This document shows, piece by piece, positions 39,850 to 48,837 of a stretch of DNA of 64,000 nt (its first letter is position 1; each line of letters begins with the position of its first letter). Origin of the DNA: CAWEFA01 sp963851385 (GTDB lineage: Bacteria > Bacteroidota > Bacteroidia > Bacteroidales > DTGW01); assembly GCA_963851385.1 (NCBI GenBank), contig CAWKPE010000012.1, forward strand, positions 1-64,000, in the 5' to 3' direction. The notes beneath the pieces are model-generated. The model was given only the letters and a program-made list of their open reading frames with translations. It was not told the origin of the DNA and made no database searches. The position numbers were made by a program, and so were the translations under genes.

Positions 39850-41073
39850 ATGTTACTATCATTATCGTGGAAAAATATTTGGCGGAACAAAACCCGCAGC
39901 CTTATTATCATTTTTGCTATTGTATTTGGTAATATTGGTGGGGTTGGTATTATTTCTTTTATGAATGGGTTGTTCAATCAACGTATTGAAATGGCAATTG
40001 GAAATGAAGTTTCAAACATTCAAATCCACAACTCGCATTTTCAGAGCAACAAGGAAATAAATGATACCATTTTTAACATTTCGAAAGTAACATCGGTTTT
40101 AGATACTTGTCGAATAATAAAGGCATATAGCACAAGGTTAAAATCGGTAACTATGATTAATTCAGCCAATAGCGGCGAAGGCATTATTCTCAATGGTATT
40201 GATCCGGAAAAGGAAAAGACTGTTACCGATATTTATAAATATATTAAAGAAGGAACTTATTTTAATGATAACAGAAAAAATGGCATCCTGGTTGGAGAAA
40301 AATTGGCCCGCAAACTGAAAATTAAAATGCGTTCAAAAGTGGTGGTGACCATGCAATCGTCATCTGGTAATATTACCAATGCAGCTTTTAAAGTTATAGG
40401 AATTTACAGAACAAGCAACTCTACATTTGACGGGCATTATGCCTATGTTCAAAAATCAAATTTAGCTTCAATTATTGGATTTGGTCCACAAACTTCCCAC
40501 GAAATTGCTATTTCGGTTAGTAACGACAAAGAAAGCCAACCTTTGGCTGATTTATTAAAGAAAAAATGCAATAACAACAAGTTAAGTATTGAAACGTGGA
40601 TTGAAATTATGCCTGAACTTGGACTTATGACAGGTGCATTGAATTATATGCTTTATATATTTATGTCTATTATTTTCCTGGCGCTCAGTTTTGGAATAAT
40701 CAACACCATGCTTATGGCCGTGATGGAAAGGGTCCGCGAAATTGGCATGCTTATGGCAATTGGGATGAACAAAACCAAAATATTCTTGATGATCATGCTG
40801 GAAACTATTTTGCTTATGCTTACCGGTTCCTTTGTCGGGCTTGTGCTTTCATTCGGAATAGTAAATTTCTTTCAGAAATACGGTATCAATCTTTCGAAGT
40901 TTACTTCAGGTTTATCGGGATTTGGCTTTAGTTCAGTGATACACCCATTTCTTGAAACCAGGTCATATATAAATATAATTATTATGGTGGTAATTGCCGG
41001 GATTATTTCTTCAATTGTCCCTGCACGAAAGGCATTAAAGCTGAACCCATCGGAAGCGATTAGAAAATTATAA
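39850..41073 (+). CDS. FtsX-type ABC transporter permease (2)
   Basis: 407 residues, intact frame. Same architecture as the preceding permease: SLSWKNIWRNKTRSLIIIFA at the N-terminus, a periplasmic domain (about residues 45-260), and three C-terminal helices including MSIIFLALSFGIINTMLMAV, with the coupling segment MERVREIGMLMAIGMNKTKI that contacts the ATPase. It ends IVPARKALKLNPSEAIRKL. Two distinct FtsX-type permeases with one ATPase is the LolCDE arrangement. Confidence 0.92.
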   Translation: MLLSLSWKNIWRNKTRSLIIIFAIVFGNIGGVGIISFMNGLFNQRIEMAIGNEVSNIQIHNSHFQSNKEINDTIFNISKVTSVLDTCRIIKAYSTRLKSVTMINSANSGEGIILNGIDPEKEKTVTDIYKYIKEGTYFNDNRKNGILVGEKLARKLKIKMRSKVVVTMQSSSGNITNAAFKVIGIYRTSNSTFDGHYAYVQKSNLASIIGFGPQTSHEIAISVSNDKESQPLADLLKKKCNNNKLSIETWIEIMPELGLMTGALNYMLYIFMSIIFLALSFGIINTMLMAVMERVREIGMLMAIGMNKTKIFLMIMLETILLMLTGSFVGLVLSFGIVNFFQKYGINLSKFTSGLSGFGFSSVIHPFLETRSYINIIIMVVIAGIISSIVPARKALKLNPSEAIRKL

Positions 41074-41106
41074 ATTACCAATTATCCAATGTGCTAATAT
41101 GCCAAT
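41074..41106. repeat. CACATTG-type short repeat cluster, copy 3
   Basis: Begins right after the permease stop and reads ATTACCAATTATCCAATGTG then CTAATATGCCAATG. It is the left flank of the four-helix-bundle gene. Confidence 0.65.
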
Positions 41107-41132
41107 GAAAAATTAAAGTTATCATATACTCA

Positions 41133-41477
41133 ATGGAAAACCAAAAAGAAAATAAGATTCTCGATTTGACTTTTCAATTTGCCTTAGATATTATTGAGTT
41201 TAGCAAAGAATTAGAAAACCAGCTCAAATTTGTTATAACCAGACAATTGTTAAAGTCAGGCACTTCAATTGGGGTAAATGTTCGTGAAGCGCAAAGCGCA
41301 GAAAGCAAAGCCGATTTTATTCACAAAATTAAAATTGCAACTAAGGAAGTTGAAGAAACTGAATATTGGCTTCAACTCTGTAAATTTTCTAAAAACTATC
41401 CTGATAACCGATTTGTATTTAGAATAAATTTAAACGATTCAAAAAATCATTTCCAAAAGGTATGTAAAATAAAATAA
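41133..41477 (+). CDS. Four-helix-bundle protein (23S rRNA IVP family)
   Basis: About 114 residues of the four-helix-bundle family first known from 23S rRNA intervening sequences and related to the Avd protein of diversity-generating retroelements. Diagnostic segments are LDLTFQFALDIIEFSKEL, FVITRQLLKSGTSIGVNVRE and AQSAESKADFIHKIKIATKE, followed by EVEETEYWLQLCKFSKN. The C-terminal helix degenerates after residue ~90, and alternative frames contain QKIISK- and KGM-like ends, so one or two indels near 41400-41450 are likely. It sits inside the ABC operon between permease and ATPase genes and is flanked on both sides by CACATTG-type repeats. Such proteins are thought to bind nucleic acid; no role in transport is expected. 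Confidence 0.85.
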   Translation: MENQKENKILDLTFQFALDIIEFSKELENQLKFVITRQLLKSGTSIGVNVREAQSAESKADFIHKIKIATKEVEETEYWLQLCKFSKNYPDNRFVFRINLNDSKNHFQKVCKIK

Positions 41478-41480
41478 AAG

Positions 41481-41520
41481 AATTGGCACATTAGCATATT
41501 GAATAATTAGATAATTAGCA
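41481..41520. repeat. CACATTG-type short repeat cluster, copy 4
   Basis: Reads AATTGGCACATTAGCATATTG, then AATAATTAGATAATTAGCA, just after the four-helix-bundle gene and directly before the ATPase ATG. Right flank counterpart of the cluster at 41074-41106. Confidence 0.65.
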
Positions 41521-41522
41521 TT

Positions 41523-42221
41523 ATGAAAATAATTGAAACAAAAGCATTGACAAAGGTTTACCGCGAAAATGGCAATGAAGTTGTTGCCTTGGAAAACCTG
41601 AATATTTCGTTTGAACAAGGTGAATTCACTGCTGTAGTTGGCCCATCAGGTTCGGGGAAAACAACATTCCTGAATATGATCGGAGGTATTGATAATCCTA
41701 CATCAGGTGAAATTCAAATTGACAACGTAAATATTGGCCATTTGAAAAGTTCCAAACTAATTGACTTTAGAATGCGGAACATTGGGTTCGTGTTCCAATC
41801 TTATAACCTAATACCGGTACTCACGGCACGTGAAAATGTAGAATTTATTATGTTTTTGCAAAACCGTTCGCAGGCAGAACGTTCAAAAAGAAGCGCCGAA
41901 TTATTATCGGCTGTTGGTTTAGGGGATAGAATGGACAGCCGGCCGGCCAAGCTCTCGGGTGGGCAACAGCAGCGCGTGGCAGTCGCCCGTGCTCTTGCAT
42001 CACGCCCAAAATTTATTTTGGCAGATGAACCTACCGCCAACCTCGATTCTAAATCGGCCCAGACTCTCTTAGAGATTATGGAAAGGCTAAATCACGATGA
42101 GAATATTACATTTATTTTTTCCACACATGACCAACGCGTTGTAAAAAAGGCACGACGCATTATAACCCTGGTTGACGGAAAAGTTGATAGTGATATCAAT
42201 ACAAACATAAATAAAGTTTAA
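41523..42221 (+). CDS. ABC transporter ATP-binding protein (LolD/MacB type)
   Basis: 232 residues. Walker A is GPSGSGKTTFLNMIGG (about residue 40), the Q-loop region FVFQSYNLIPVLTARENV, the signature LSGGQQQRVAVARAL (about residue 142), Walker B FILADEPTANLDS, and the H-loop FSTHDQ. The family powers LolCDE/MacB-type transport of lipoproteins or amphiphiles from the inner membrane. It is separated from its two permeases by the four-helix-bundle gene and repeats but remains co-directional. Confidence 0.95.
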   Translation: MKIIETKALTKVYRENGNEVVALENLNISFEQGEFTAVVGPSGSGKTTFLNMIGGIDNPTSGEIQIDNVNIGHLKSSKLIDFRMRNIGFVFQSYNLIPVLTARENVEFIMFLQNRSQAERSKRSAELLSAVGLGDRMDSRPAKLSGGQQQRVAVARALASRPKFILADEPTANLDSKSAQTLLEIMERLNHDENITFIFSTHDQRVVKKARRIITLVDGKVDSDINTNINKV

Positions 42222-42271
42222 ATTTTGTTATTACAGGTTGATTAAAACAAGTTGCTCGATTACCTGATGGT

Positions 42272-42451
42272 TTGTCATTTATATTGGTAATTATTTTCAA
42301 TACTCTTTTAATTGATAATTTTAGCAAACCTGTTTTAACCGAATTTCATTTACCATTTTTTAATGTTGGTTTAATTTGTTTTATTTTTTTAATTATTATT
42401 TTACCCTTAATTTTTACTTTTCAGAATTTTTTTCAAATTAGAAGCAAATGA
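42272..42451 (+). CDS. Possible small two-helix membrane protein
   Basis: An open stretch after a TGA at 42239-42241 reads SFILVIIFNTLLIDNF and then NVGLICFIFLIIILPLIFTF, two hydrophobic helices. Its TGA stop overlaps the ATG of the following gene (ATGA at 42448-42451), as in a coupled operon. There is no ATG; TTG at 42272 is the only plausible start, and an upstream indel is possible. It might equally be a decayed gene. No family recognised. Confidence 0.3.
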   Translation: MSFILVIIFNTLLIDNFSKPVLTEFHLPFFNVGLICFIFLIIILPLIFTFQNFFQIRSK

Positions 42452-43707
42452 CTAAAATAAAAAAAAGAGACAGAAATTCAATTTGTAATAATTCATTTTT
42501 TGCTGTCAAAAATTTCAATGGCAAGCCATTCTCTTTGTTTCTAAAATACTTTTTCCATTATTCTTTTATGCTTTTTGCGACTATTATAATTACAACAAAA
42601 ACTTCATATAGTCAAGACGAACAAAAAAAATTGATAGTTAATGGATACATTTCAAACTTACAGAGCGCTATGTTTGATAGCATACAGAAAAACTGGACTA
42701 TAGATAATTTAATACATAACCGGATTAATTTAAAATGGTATGCCCCCAGCAATTTAACTTTAGTTTTTGAAATGCGAAACAGATTTGTTTATGGGGAAAG
42801 TTTAGAGGCAGGTTTAAATAATCCAGCAAGCTATGAAAAGGATTATGGCTTTATTGATTTAACTAAAAATATAGTAACAGGCAACTCCTATCTTCTAAAT
42901 TTAAATATTGACAGGTTAAATCTAACATATGAAAAAGATAAATTTCGTGTTACCCTCGGAAGACAAAGAATTAATTGGAGTCAAACTTTGGTTTGGAACC
43001 CTAACGATATTTTCAATACATATTCATTTTTTGATTTCGACTATATTGAACGTCCCGGAAGTGATGCTCTTAGAATCCAATATTACAATACAGAAGTTTC
43101 ATCATCAGAACTGGCAATTAAAATGAATAGCGAAAAACAAGTAACAGCGGCTGCTTTTTATAAATTCAATGTATTTGAATATGATTTCCAGATTTTGGGA
43201 GGTGTTTTAAATAGTGAAGACTATGTCATCGGAACTGGCTGGTCAGGTGCAATAAGAAGCATTTCGTTCAGGGGAGAGTTTAGTTATTTTCATCCTAAAA
43301 TGAATTATCCAGGAAGTAGAGACGTTATTCTTGCATCAATTGGTTTTGATTATACTTTTGGAAATTCTTTTATGCTAGGTGCTGATTATCTTTACTGCGG
43401 AAATAATATTAATGATAGTTTATCCTTTATTGGTTATTATAATGCTCCTCAGACAGTCAAAAACTTGTCTATTGTAAAACATAATATTTTAATTCAGGCC
43501 AGTTATCCTATTACTCCTTTGTTAACCGGAAATATTGCAGGTATGTATTTACCCGGTATTAAAGGTTATTATTTAAGTCCATCTTTTAATTATTCAATTT
43601 ATCAAAATTTTGATGTTTCGTTTTATTATCAGGCATTTGGTGGTGAAATTCAAGGAAATCATCAAAGAATTAATTTAGCATTTTTAAGAATCAAGTTTTC
43701 ATTTTAA
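42448..43707 (+). CDS. DUF1302-like outer-membrane beta-barrel protein
   Basis: 419 residues with an unusually long N-terminal signal region; the hydrophobic core is HYSFMLFATIIITTKTSYSQ. The body is a barrel of alternating strands. A DUF1302-like signature is FRVTLGRQRINWSQTLVWNP, then NDIFNTYSFFDFDYIERPGS and DALRIQYYN. It ends INLAFLRIKFSF with the terminal Phe typical of outer-membrane barrels. Position after a Lol-type ABC transporter and a LolA-like protein suggests it is the outer-membrane component of the same export route; this is inferred. A start further in is possible. Confidence 0.72.
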   Translation: MTKIKKRDRNSICNNSFFAVKNFNGKPFSLFLKYFFHYSFMLFATIIITTKTSYSQDEQKKLIVNGYISNLQSAMFDSIQKNWTIDNLIHNRINLKWYAPSNLTLVFEMRNRFVYGESLEAGLNNPASYEKDYGFIDLTKNIVTGNSYLLNLNIDRLNLTYEKDKFRVTLGRQRINWSQTLVWNPNDIFNTYSFFDFDYIERPGSDALRIQYYNTEVSSSELAIKMNSEKQVTAAAFYKFNVFEYDFQILGGVLNSEDYVIGTGWSGAIRSISFRGEFSYFHPKMNYPGSRDVILASIGFDYTFGNSFMLGADYLYCGNNINDSLSFIGYYNAPQTVKNLSIVKHNILIQASYPITPLLTGNIAGMYLPGIKGYYLSPSFNYSIYQNFDVSFYYQAFGGEIQGNHQRINLAFLRIKFSF

Positions 43708-43842
43708 TTATTGAGTCAAATTATTAAGACGATATTCTCTTTTGACGAACGCTAAAAAACTATCCATTAACAATCTTTTTTATATGACGAATGTCATCTT
43801 ATATAGGTAATATAAATCACCGGGTATAGTTTATTAGTCATC

Positions 43843-43850
43843 TAACTTTG
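43843..43850 (+). promoter_or_regulatory. Possible -7 box for the SiaC gene
   Basis: TAACTTTG fits the TAnnTTTG consensus and would place transcription start near 43857, just ahead of both candidate ATGs (43870, 43888). No matching TTG element is evident upstream. The preceding 43708-43842 stretch has no gene. Confidence 0.35.
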
Positions 43851-43869
43851 GAGATAAATTTACGTTTGA

Positions 43870-44265
43870 ATGATAAAGAGAATTAATATGACATCTCCTG
43901 AATTAATAATAGAAGGATCAAAGACTATGCCGGCAATTACATTTAGAAGCGGTAAATTAAAAATTATCGGTCGTTCAATTCCTGCTGATTCAAAGAGGTT
44001 ATATGATCCTCTCTTTCATGTTCTTTATTTATACTCGCAAGATCCTGAAGATGTTACTGAAATCAATATTCAATTAGAATACCTTAATAGTGACTCAAAC
44101 CGTTCTCTTATGAATTTGCTTATTCTTGCTGAAAAAATGCATCGCCATGGAAAACAAGTTGTCATAAAATGGTACTATAAAAACAATGATACAGTAATGT
44201 TTGAACAAGGTAATATTTTTAAATCTCTAATTGACGTTCCTTTTCGTTTTGAGCTTATAAATTGA
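43870..44265 (+). CDS. SiaC family regulatory phosphoprotein (DUF1987)
   Basis: A 131-residue single-domain protein of the SiaC (formerly DUF1987) family. In Pseudomonas, SiaC is dephosphorylated by the PP2C-type SiaA, phosphorylated by SiaB, and in its unphosphorylated form activates a diguanylate cyclase. Conserved features seen here are ITFRSGKLKIIGRSIPADSK, LEYLNSDSNRSLMNLLILAE and KQVVIKWYYKNNDT. The target Thr/Ser in such proteins lies in the NSDSNRS region. No SiaB or GGDEF protein is adjacent; the nearest PP2C protein is the broken gene at 31414-33978. An internal ATG at 43888 gives the canonical N-terminus MTSPELIIEG and may be the true start. Confidence 0.88.
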   Translation: MIKRINMTSPELIIEGSKTMPAITFRSGKLKIIGRSIPADSKRLYDPLFHVLYLYSQDPEDVTEINIQLEYLNSDSNRSLMNLLILAEKMHRHGKQVVIKWYYKNNDTVMFEQGNIFKSLIDVPFRFELIN

Positions 44266-44286
44266 TTTATTACTTAGGGTTGGTTT

Positions 44287-44317
44287 AATGCCGGCATCAT
44301 TTTTTGTTGCCGGCATT
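44287..44317 (+). terminator. Strong hairpin after the SiaC gene
   Basis: Perfect 10-bp stem, AATGCCGGCA (44287-44296) against TGCCGGCATT (44308-44317), with an 11-base T-rich loop, 21 bases after the stop codon. There is no U-run behind it, so it is a probable but not classic terminator. The stretch 44318-44621 holds no gene. Confidence 0.55.
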
Positions 44318-44621
44318 GACATTTCAATAAGCCTAATATCTTTTATACTTACTTAATTTAATTATTTTGCAATTAAATTTTCATGAGTTTTTCTTAATAA
44401 TATTTTTAAATTACAGTTAGTATGAGCGTTGCTCATAAAGTGTTTCACAACTTCAACTTTTATTAAGCCTGTTTTAATGCGATTTTGAATATAGATAATA
44501 TTAATAGTCTAGTGTGCATCTTGCTCAAACATTCTGGCATTCTTACTACTTTATTGGTGTCATGTCAACAAAGCAAGAGTGAAGTATTTGGCATTATATT
44601 TCTATTAATGATAATATTCAA

Positions 44622-44653
44622 TTGCTCATAAGAAATAAAATTTTATAAATTTG
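44622..44653 (+). promoter_or_regulatory. Promoter of tRNA-Gln
   Basis: TTG at 44622-44624, a 21-base spacer, and TAAATTTG at 44646-44653 match the Bacteroidetes TTTG/TAnnTTTG promoter well. Transcription would begin near 44661, about 15 bases before the tRNA. Confidence 0.65.
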
Positions 44654-44675
44654 CACTGCTTTATTAAGCAAGAAT

Positions 44676-44746
44676 TGACCTATGGTGTAACGGCAGCACA
44701 GCAGATTTTGGTTCTGTTAGTCTAGGTTCGAATCCTGGTAGGTCAG
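44676..44746 (+). tRNA. tRNA-Gln (anticodon TTG)
   Basis: Cloverleaf is complete: acceptor TGACCTA pairs with TAGGTCA; D arm GTGT/GCAC; anticodon stem GCAGA/TCTGT with loop TTTTGGT giving anticodon TTG; T arm CTAGG-TTCGAAT-CCTGG; discriminator G. CCA is not encoded. It is a lone tRNA with its own promoter. The following 44747-45041 region shows no gene. Confidence 0.97.
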
Positions 44747-45041
44747 CAAAATGTTATACTCAAAAATAACTTAAGCCATTTAGATATCCTGCCGGAAGGT
44801 TTATAAATTCAGCTAGAGTTACAAATATTTAATAACATTTTATTTTGCTTTTCAGATTTTTATTCTACCCTCTTATTATTAAGATTTTTAATATAGTCTT
44901 TAAACTCCGCCCTTTTTCGATAAAAAATAAAATTTATATTAAGAAACACAATTAAGTGATATTCTTTTGCCTGGGGAAAATGATTTCAGCAGATTTATTA
45001 CTTTTGAATATTCTTTATACCATTTTCATTTTAAAGAATTT

Positions 45042-46481
45042 ATGAAAAAGTTCAATTACTATTCTTTTTATACAATATTCTGCATTGTCTTTATTCTTAT
45101 TTTATATAAATTAATTTCCATTCCGATAACTCACGATGAAATGGCTACGCCAGCGTACTATATTAATTTCAGTTGCTGGCAGATAATGATGTATCCTGAT
45201 GCATGGGCAAATAACCATATTTTAAATACACTGATTGTGAAGTTATTCGTATACCTTTTTGGAATTAACCAGGTGGTAGTGAGGCTACCTAATTTACTTT
45301 CGTTTGTTGTTTATGCTATTGCAGTATTTAGAATAAATAAATTAACCTTAAAATTAAATTCAATTTGGTTTATACCTGCTTCTCTTCTTTTCATTGAATA
45401 TCCATATTTTCTTGATTTTTTTGGATTATGTAGAGGTTACGGCATTTCCTTTTCATTAGAAACTTTATCTGTCAGTTATTTGCTTTCCGGTTTTCTTTAT
45501 AATAAAAATCGTGCTGTTTGGATATCTTTATTCCTTTCAATACTTGCTTCTTATGCAAACTTTACATTACTTATTTTCTGGGCAGCAAGTGTTATTTTAA
45601 ATTGGTTCTATTTTTATTTAAGATCTTTTAATCAGATTAAACAACTAATCAAACCTTCTATTATTATTATAGTAACATCCCTGCTTTATTCAGCTCTATT
45701 TGCACACCCAATTATTAAATTGAGAGATGCAAACCAATTTGTTTACTGGCATTCATCGGGATATTTTTCAGGAACAATAATATCATTTGTTTTTCTATCT
45801 ATTATACTGGCTTACTTTATCTACATCCGTTACGTTCTAAAAAAAGACAATTATCAATCTACACATCTTAAAAAACCAGTATTCATTGCCTTTTCAATTT
45901 TATTACTTTCTGCCTTCGTCAGTATTATGCAATGTATAATATTAAAAACACCAAGTTTATATGGAAGAACAGCCTTATTTTTCTTTCCATTAATAATCAC
46001 TTCCATTGTTTGCCTGCTTGATTTGATTTCATTCATTAAAAGAAAAATGATCATTTATATAATTGCATTTATGATTTCATTTTCCTGTGTTTTTAATCTT
46101 GCATATACTTTTAGTCTTAAATACACTATTCAATGGGATTTTGATGAGAATACATTTGATGTATTAAAATATTTGGAAACAAAAAGTCATAATAATAGTC
46201 ATATTATTCTAAAAACAGACTGGCATTTTTTCCCGTCATTCTATTTTTATTCATATGCTGGGAAAATACCATGGTCTGAATTAAAAGGTTACGATAAGAA
46301 TATTGAACTTAATACTGATGCAGAATATTATTATATTTTTTCACAAGATTACAAGATACTTGAACCAAAATTTAAACCTGTATACAAAATAAATGAAAAG
46401 AGATGGTTGCTTAAAAAGAAAACGATGCTTGAACAGGACACTATCAAAGAAAAGTATTTGATCAAATCTAGCAATCCATAA
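45042..46481 (+). CDS. GT-C type membrane glycosyltransferase-like protein
   Basis: 479 residues with about ten membrane helices, beginning YYSFYTIFCIVFILILYKLI. The first external loop has IPITHDEMATPAYYIN, whose adjacent Asp-Glu resembles the acidic site of PMT/ArnT-like GT-C enzymes, followed by AWANNHILNTLIVKLFVYLF and VVVRLPNLLSFVVYAIAVF. The C-terminal 100 residues are soluble. I start at ATG 45042 rather than the TTG 75 bases earlier because the helix then begins at the N-terminus. Likely a polyprenyl-phosphate-sugar-dependent transferase; donor and acceptor are unknown. Confidence 0.72.
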   Translation: MKKFNYYSFYTIFCIVFILILYKLISIPITHDEMATPAYYINFSCWQIMMYPDAWANNHILNTLIVKLFVYLFGINQVVVRLPNLLSFVVYAIAVFRINKLTLKLNSIWFIPASLLFIEYPYFLDFFGLCRGYGISFSLETLSVSYLLSGFLYNKNRAVWISLFLSILASYANFTLLIFWAASVILNWFYFYLRSFNQIKQLIKPSIIIIVTSLLYSALFAHPIIKLRDANQFVYWHSSGYFSGTIISFVFLSIILAYFIYIRYVLKKDNYQSTHLKKPVFIAFSILLLSAFVSIMQCIILKTPSLYGRTALFFFPLIITSIVCLLDLISFIKRKMIIYIIAFMISFSCVFNLAYTFSLKYTIQWDFDENTFDVLKYLETKSHNNSHIILKTDWHFFPSFYFYSYAGKIPWSELKGYDKNIELNTDAEYYYIFSQDYKILEPKFKPVYKINEKRWLLKKKTMLEQDTIKEKYLIKSSNP

Positions 46482-46685
46482 AATTTACTTTATGCAGAAT
46501 TTAATTTGAAACCTAATTCAGATGATTAAAAAATAAACTTGTTTTCCTTTTATTTTTTAATATTAACACAAAAAATGCAAATTAATTATTTCTAATAATT
46601 TGAAATTTTTCACAAAATTTTTTATTTCTTAAATAACAAGTGTTTATCTTTACTTAAGATCATTAAATGCCCAATATCCCAATAA

Positions 46686-48718
46686 ATGATAAAAAAATCC
46701 ATTTATATCCAATTTCTTTTGATCTTGATTCTTATTGAATCCTGCGTGAAAATAAAAACAAACGATCCACTTGTTTCACATATTGATTACACTATAAAAC
46801 CTGGGAACGATTTTTTTCTTTATGCAAACGGTAAATGGTTTAAAGAAAATCCTATACCTGCAAGTGAAGCTAATAATGGATTATGGCGATTAGTTCAAGA
46901 TACCATTAATGCACAAATTTATGATATTTGTAAATCCTCTTCGGAATTGAAAGTTACTCTACCAGGAAGTATTGAGCAAAAGATTGGGGACTTTTATTCA
47001 TCAGGTATGGATAGTGTTACCCTTAATAAAAGAGGTATTTCTGAAATTATTCCTTATTTAAATGGAATTGATGAAATTAATGACTTAGACGGAATATTCA
47101 AAGCTGCGGCCTACATACATATAATTGCTGGTTCACCTTTATTTGGTTTTTATGTCGCACAAGATGATAAAATCAGTAATAAAAATGCCATTTTTATATG
47201 CCAGGGCGGATTAAGTTTACCTGATAGAAGTTTCTATTTTGATACTGATTCCCGAGCTATTAAAATCCGAAATAATTTTTTTATTTACGCTTATGACATA
47301 TTTAAAATATTAGGTAATAACAATATTAAAGCGAAAAATGCAGCTGAAAAATTGGTAAACATGGAAACTGCTATTGCCAGGTCATCCCGTAAATTAAAAG
47401 ATACTCGTAACCCATTAAAAAATTACAATAAAATTTCTTTTAAAAATTTAATTTCTGATTATCCCAATATTAATTGGTCTGTTTTCATAAAAGGCATTGG
47501 TATAAATGAACCTGATTCTGTTATCATTGCTCAACCAGAATTCATCAAATCGTTAAATGGTTATTTAAAAAAATATTCGATTAATGACTGGAAGGATTAT
47601 TTGAAATTTAATCTCGTTAATAATCTTTCAGATTACCTGGATGATAAAGTATTTATTGAATCATTCAATTTTTATTCAAAAACTTTATATGGATTAAAAG
47701 AACCTAAACCCAGATGGAAAAGAGTTGTTGAACAAACAGACTATTCCCTTGGCGAATTAATAGGCCAAGTTTACGTAAAGGATTTTCTTCCAAAAGGAAC
47801 CAAAGAAAAATTAACGGAAATCGGAACTGCCATCAAAGCGGTATATGCAAGAAGAATTAATGAAATTGACTGGATGAGTTCAGCTACTAAAAAACGAGCT
47901 CTGAAAAAATTGAATGCAGTTGTTATGAAATTAGGATATCCTGATAAATGGAAGGATTTAAGCAGTATGAAAATTGACCGATCAACTTATTTGCATAATG
48001 TTATTGAAGCAAATAAATGGGCTTTTAATTATATGATCTCAAAATACGGGAAACCTGTGGATCGAACCGAATGGAACATGGAACCTCAAACATATAATGC
48101 ATATTATAATACATCAAATAATGAAATTGTTATTCCAGGATGTAATATTCTTGTTCCTGGTTACGAACATAAATTGGCTGATGATGCTATTCTTTATTCA
48201 ATTATAGGCTCAACTTTTGGACATGAAATTACTCATGGATTTGATGATCAGGGATGCAAATATGACGAATATGGTAATTTGAATAATTGGTGGACAACCA
48301 GCGACAGTATAAAATTTTATGCAAAAACTAAAGTAATAGTGGACCAATTTAACAAATACATTGCCATAGACAGCCTTCATATTAATGGTGAACAAACCCA
48401 GGGTGAAAATATTGCTGATCTTGCCGGTATCGCAATGAGTTATGAGGCTTATAAGAATACTAAACAATATAAAAACCATGAAATAATTGCAGGTTTAAAT
48501 CCTGATCAAACGATTCTTTCTTGGCTATGCACTTGGATGGATGGTGAATGAAAGACCAGAAGAAATTGCTAACAAGGTCCGTAGTGATGTGCATTCACCA
48601 TGCAAATTCAGGGTTAATGGACCTTTATCAAATATGCCTGAATTTTATTCGGCATTTCGGAATTAAAAAAGGGGATGCTTTATGGAGGCCAGACAGCATC
48701 AGAGTTAAAATATGGTAA
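46686..48718 (+). CDS. M13 family metallopeptidase (PepO/neprilysin type)
   Basis: A neprilysin-like zinc peptidase anchored as a lipoprotein (signal FLLILILIESC). The N-terminal M13 cap is recognisable from IDYTIKPGNDFFLYANGKWF and the catalytic domain from NAYYNTSNNEIVIPG. The zinc motif is GHEITHGFDDQG with His513, and the third ligand is in GENIADLAG. Two single-base excesses near 48508 and 48656 break the C-terminus. With both corrected it reads RFFLGYALGWMVNERPEEIA ... SPCKFRVNGPLSNMPEFYSA, then FGIKKGDALWRPDSIRVKIW, the normal family ending (about 677 residues). Stand-alone gene degrading small peptides in the periplasm. Confidence 0.93.
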
Positions 48719-48837
48719 ATTCTTGAAGCTAATTTTTTTTGAAATTATTAATATATCCTCTATCTGTTATTCTTTTCAGGAATCATTATATTATTATTTT
48801 TTTTAATTTAGATGCCTCAAATTGAAAAAAGTATCTT

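Noticed and set aside
44676..44746. tRNA-Gln as an integration site for a genomic island
   Set aside because: No integrase and no repeated tRNA 3' end were found in the window.
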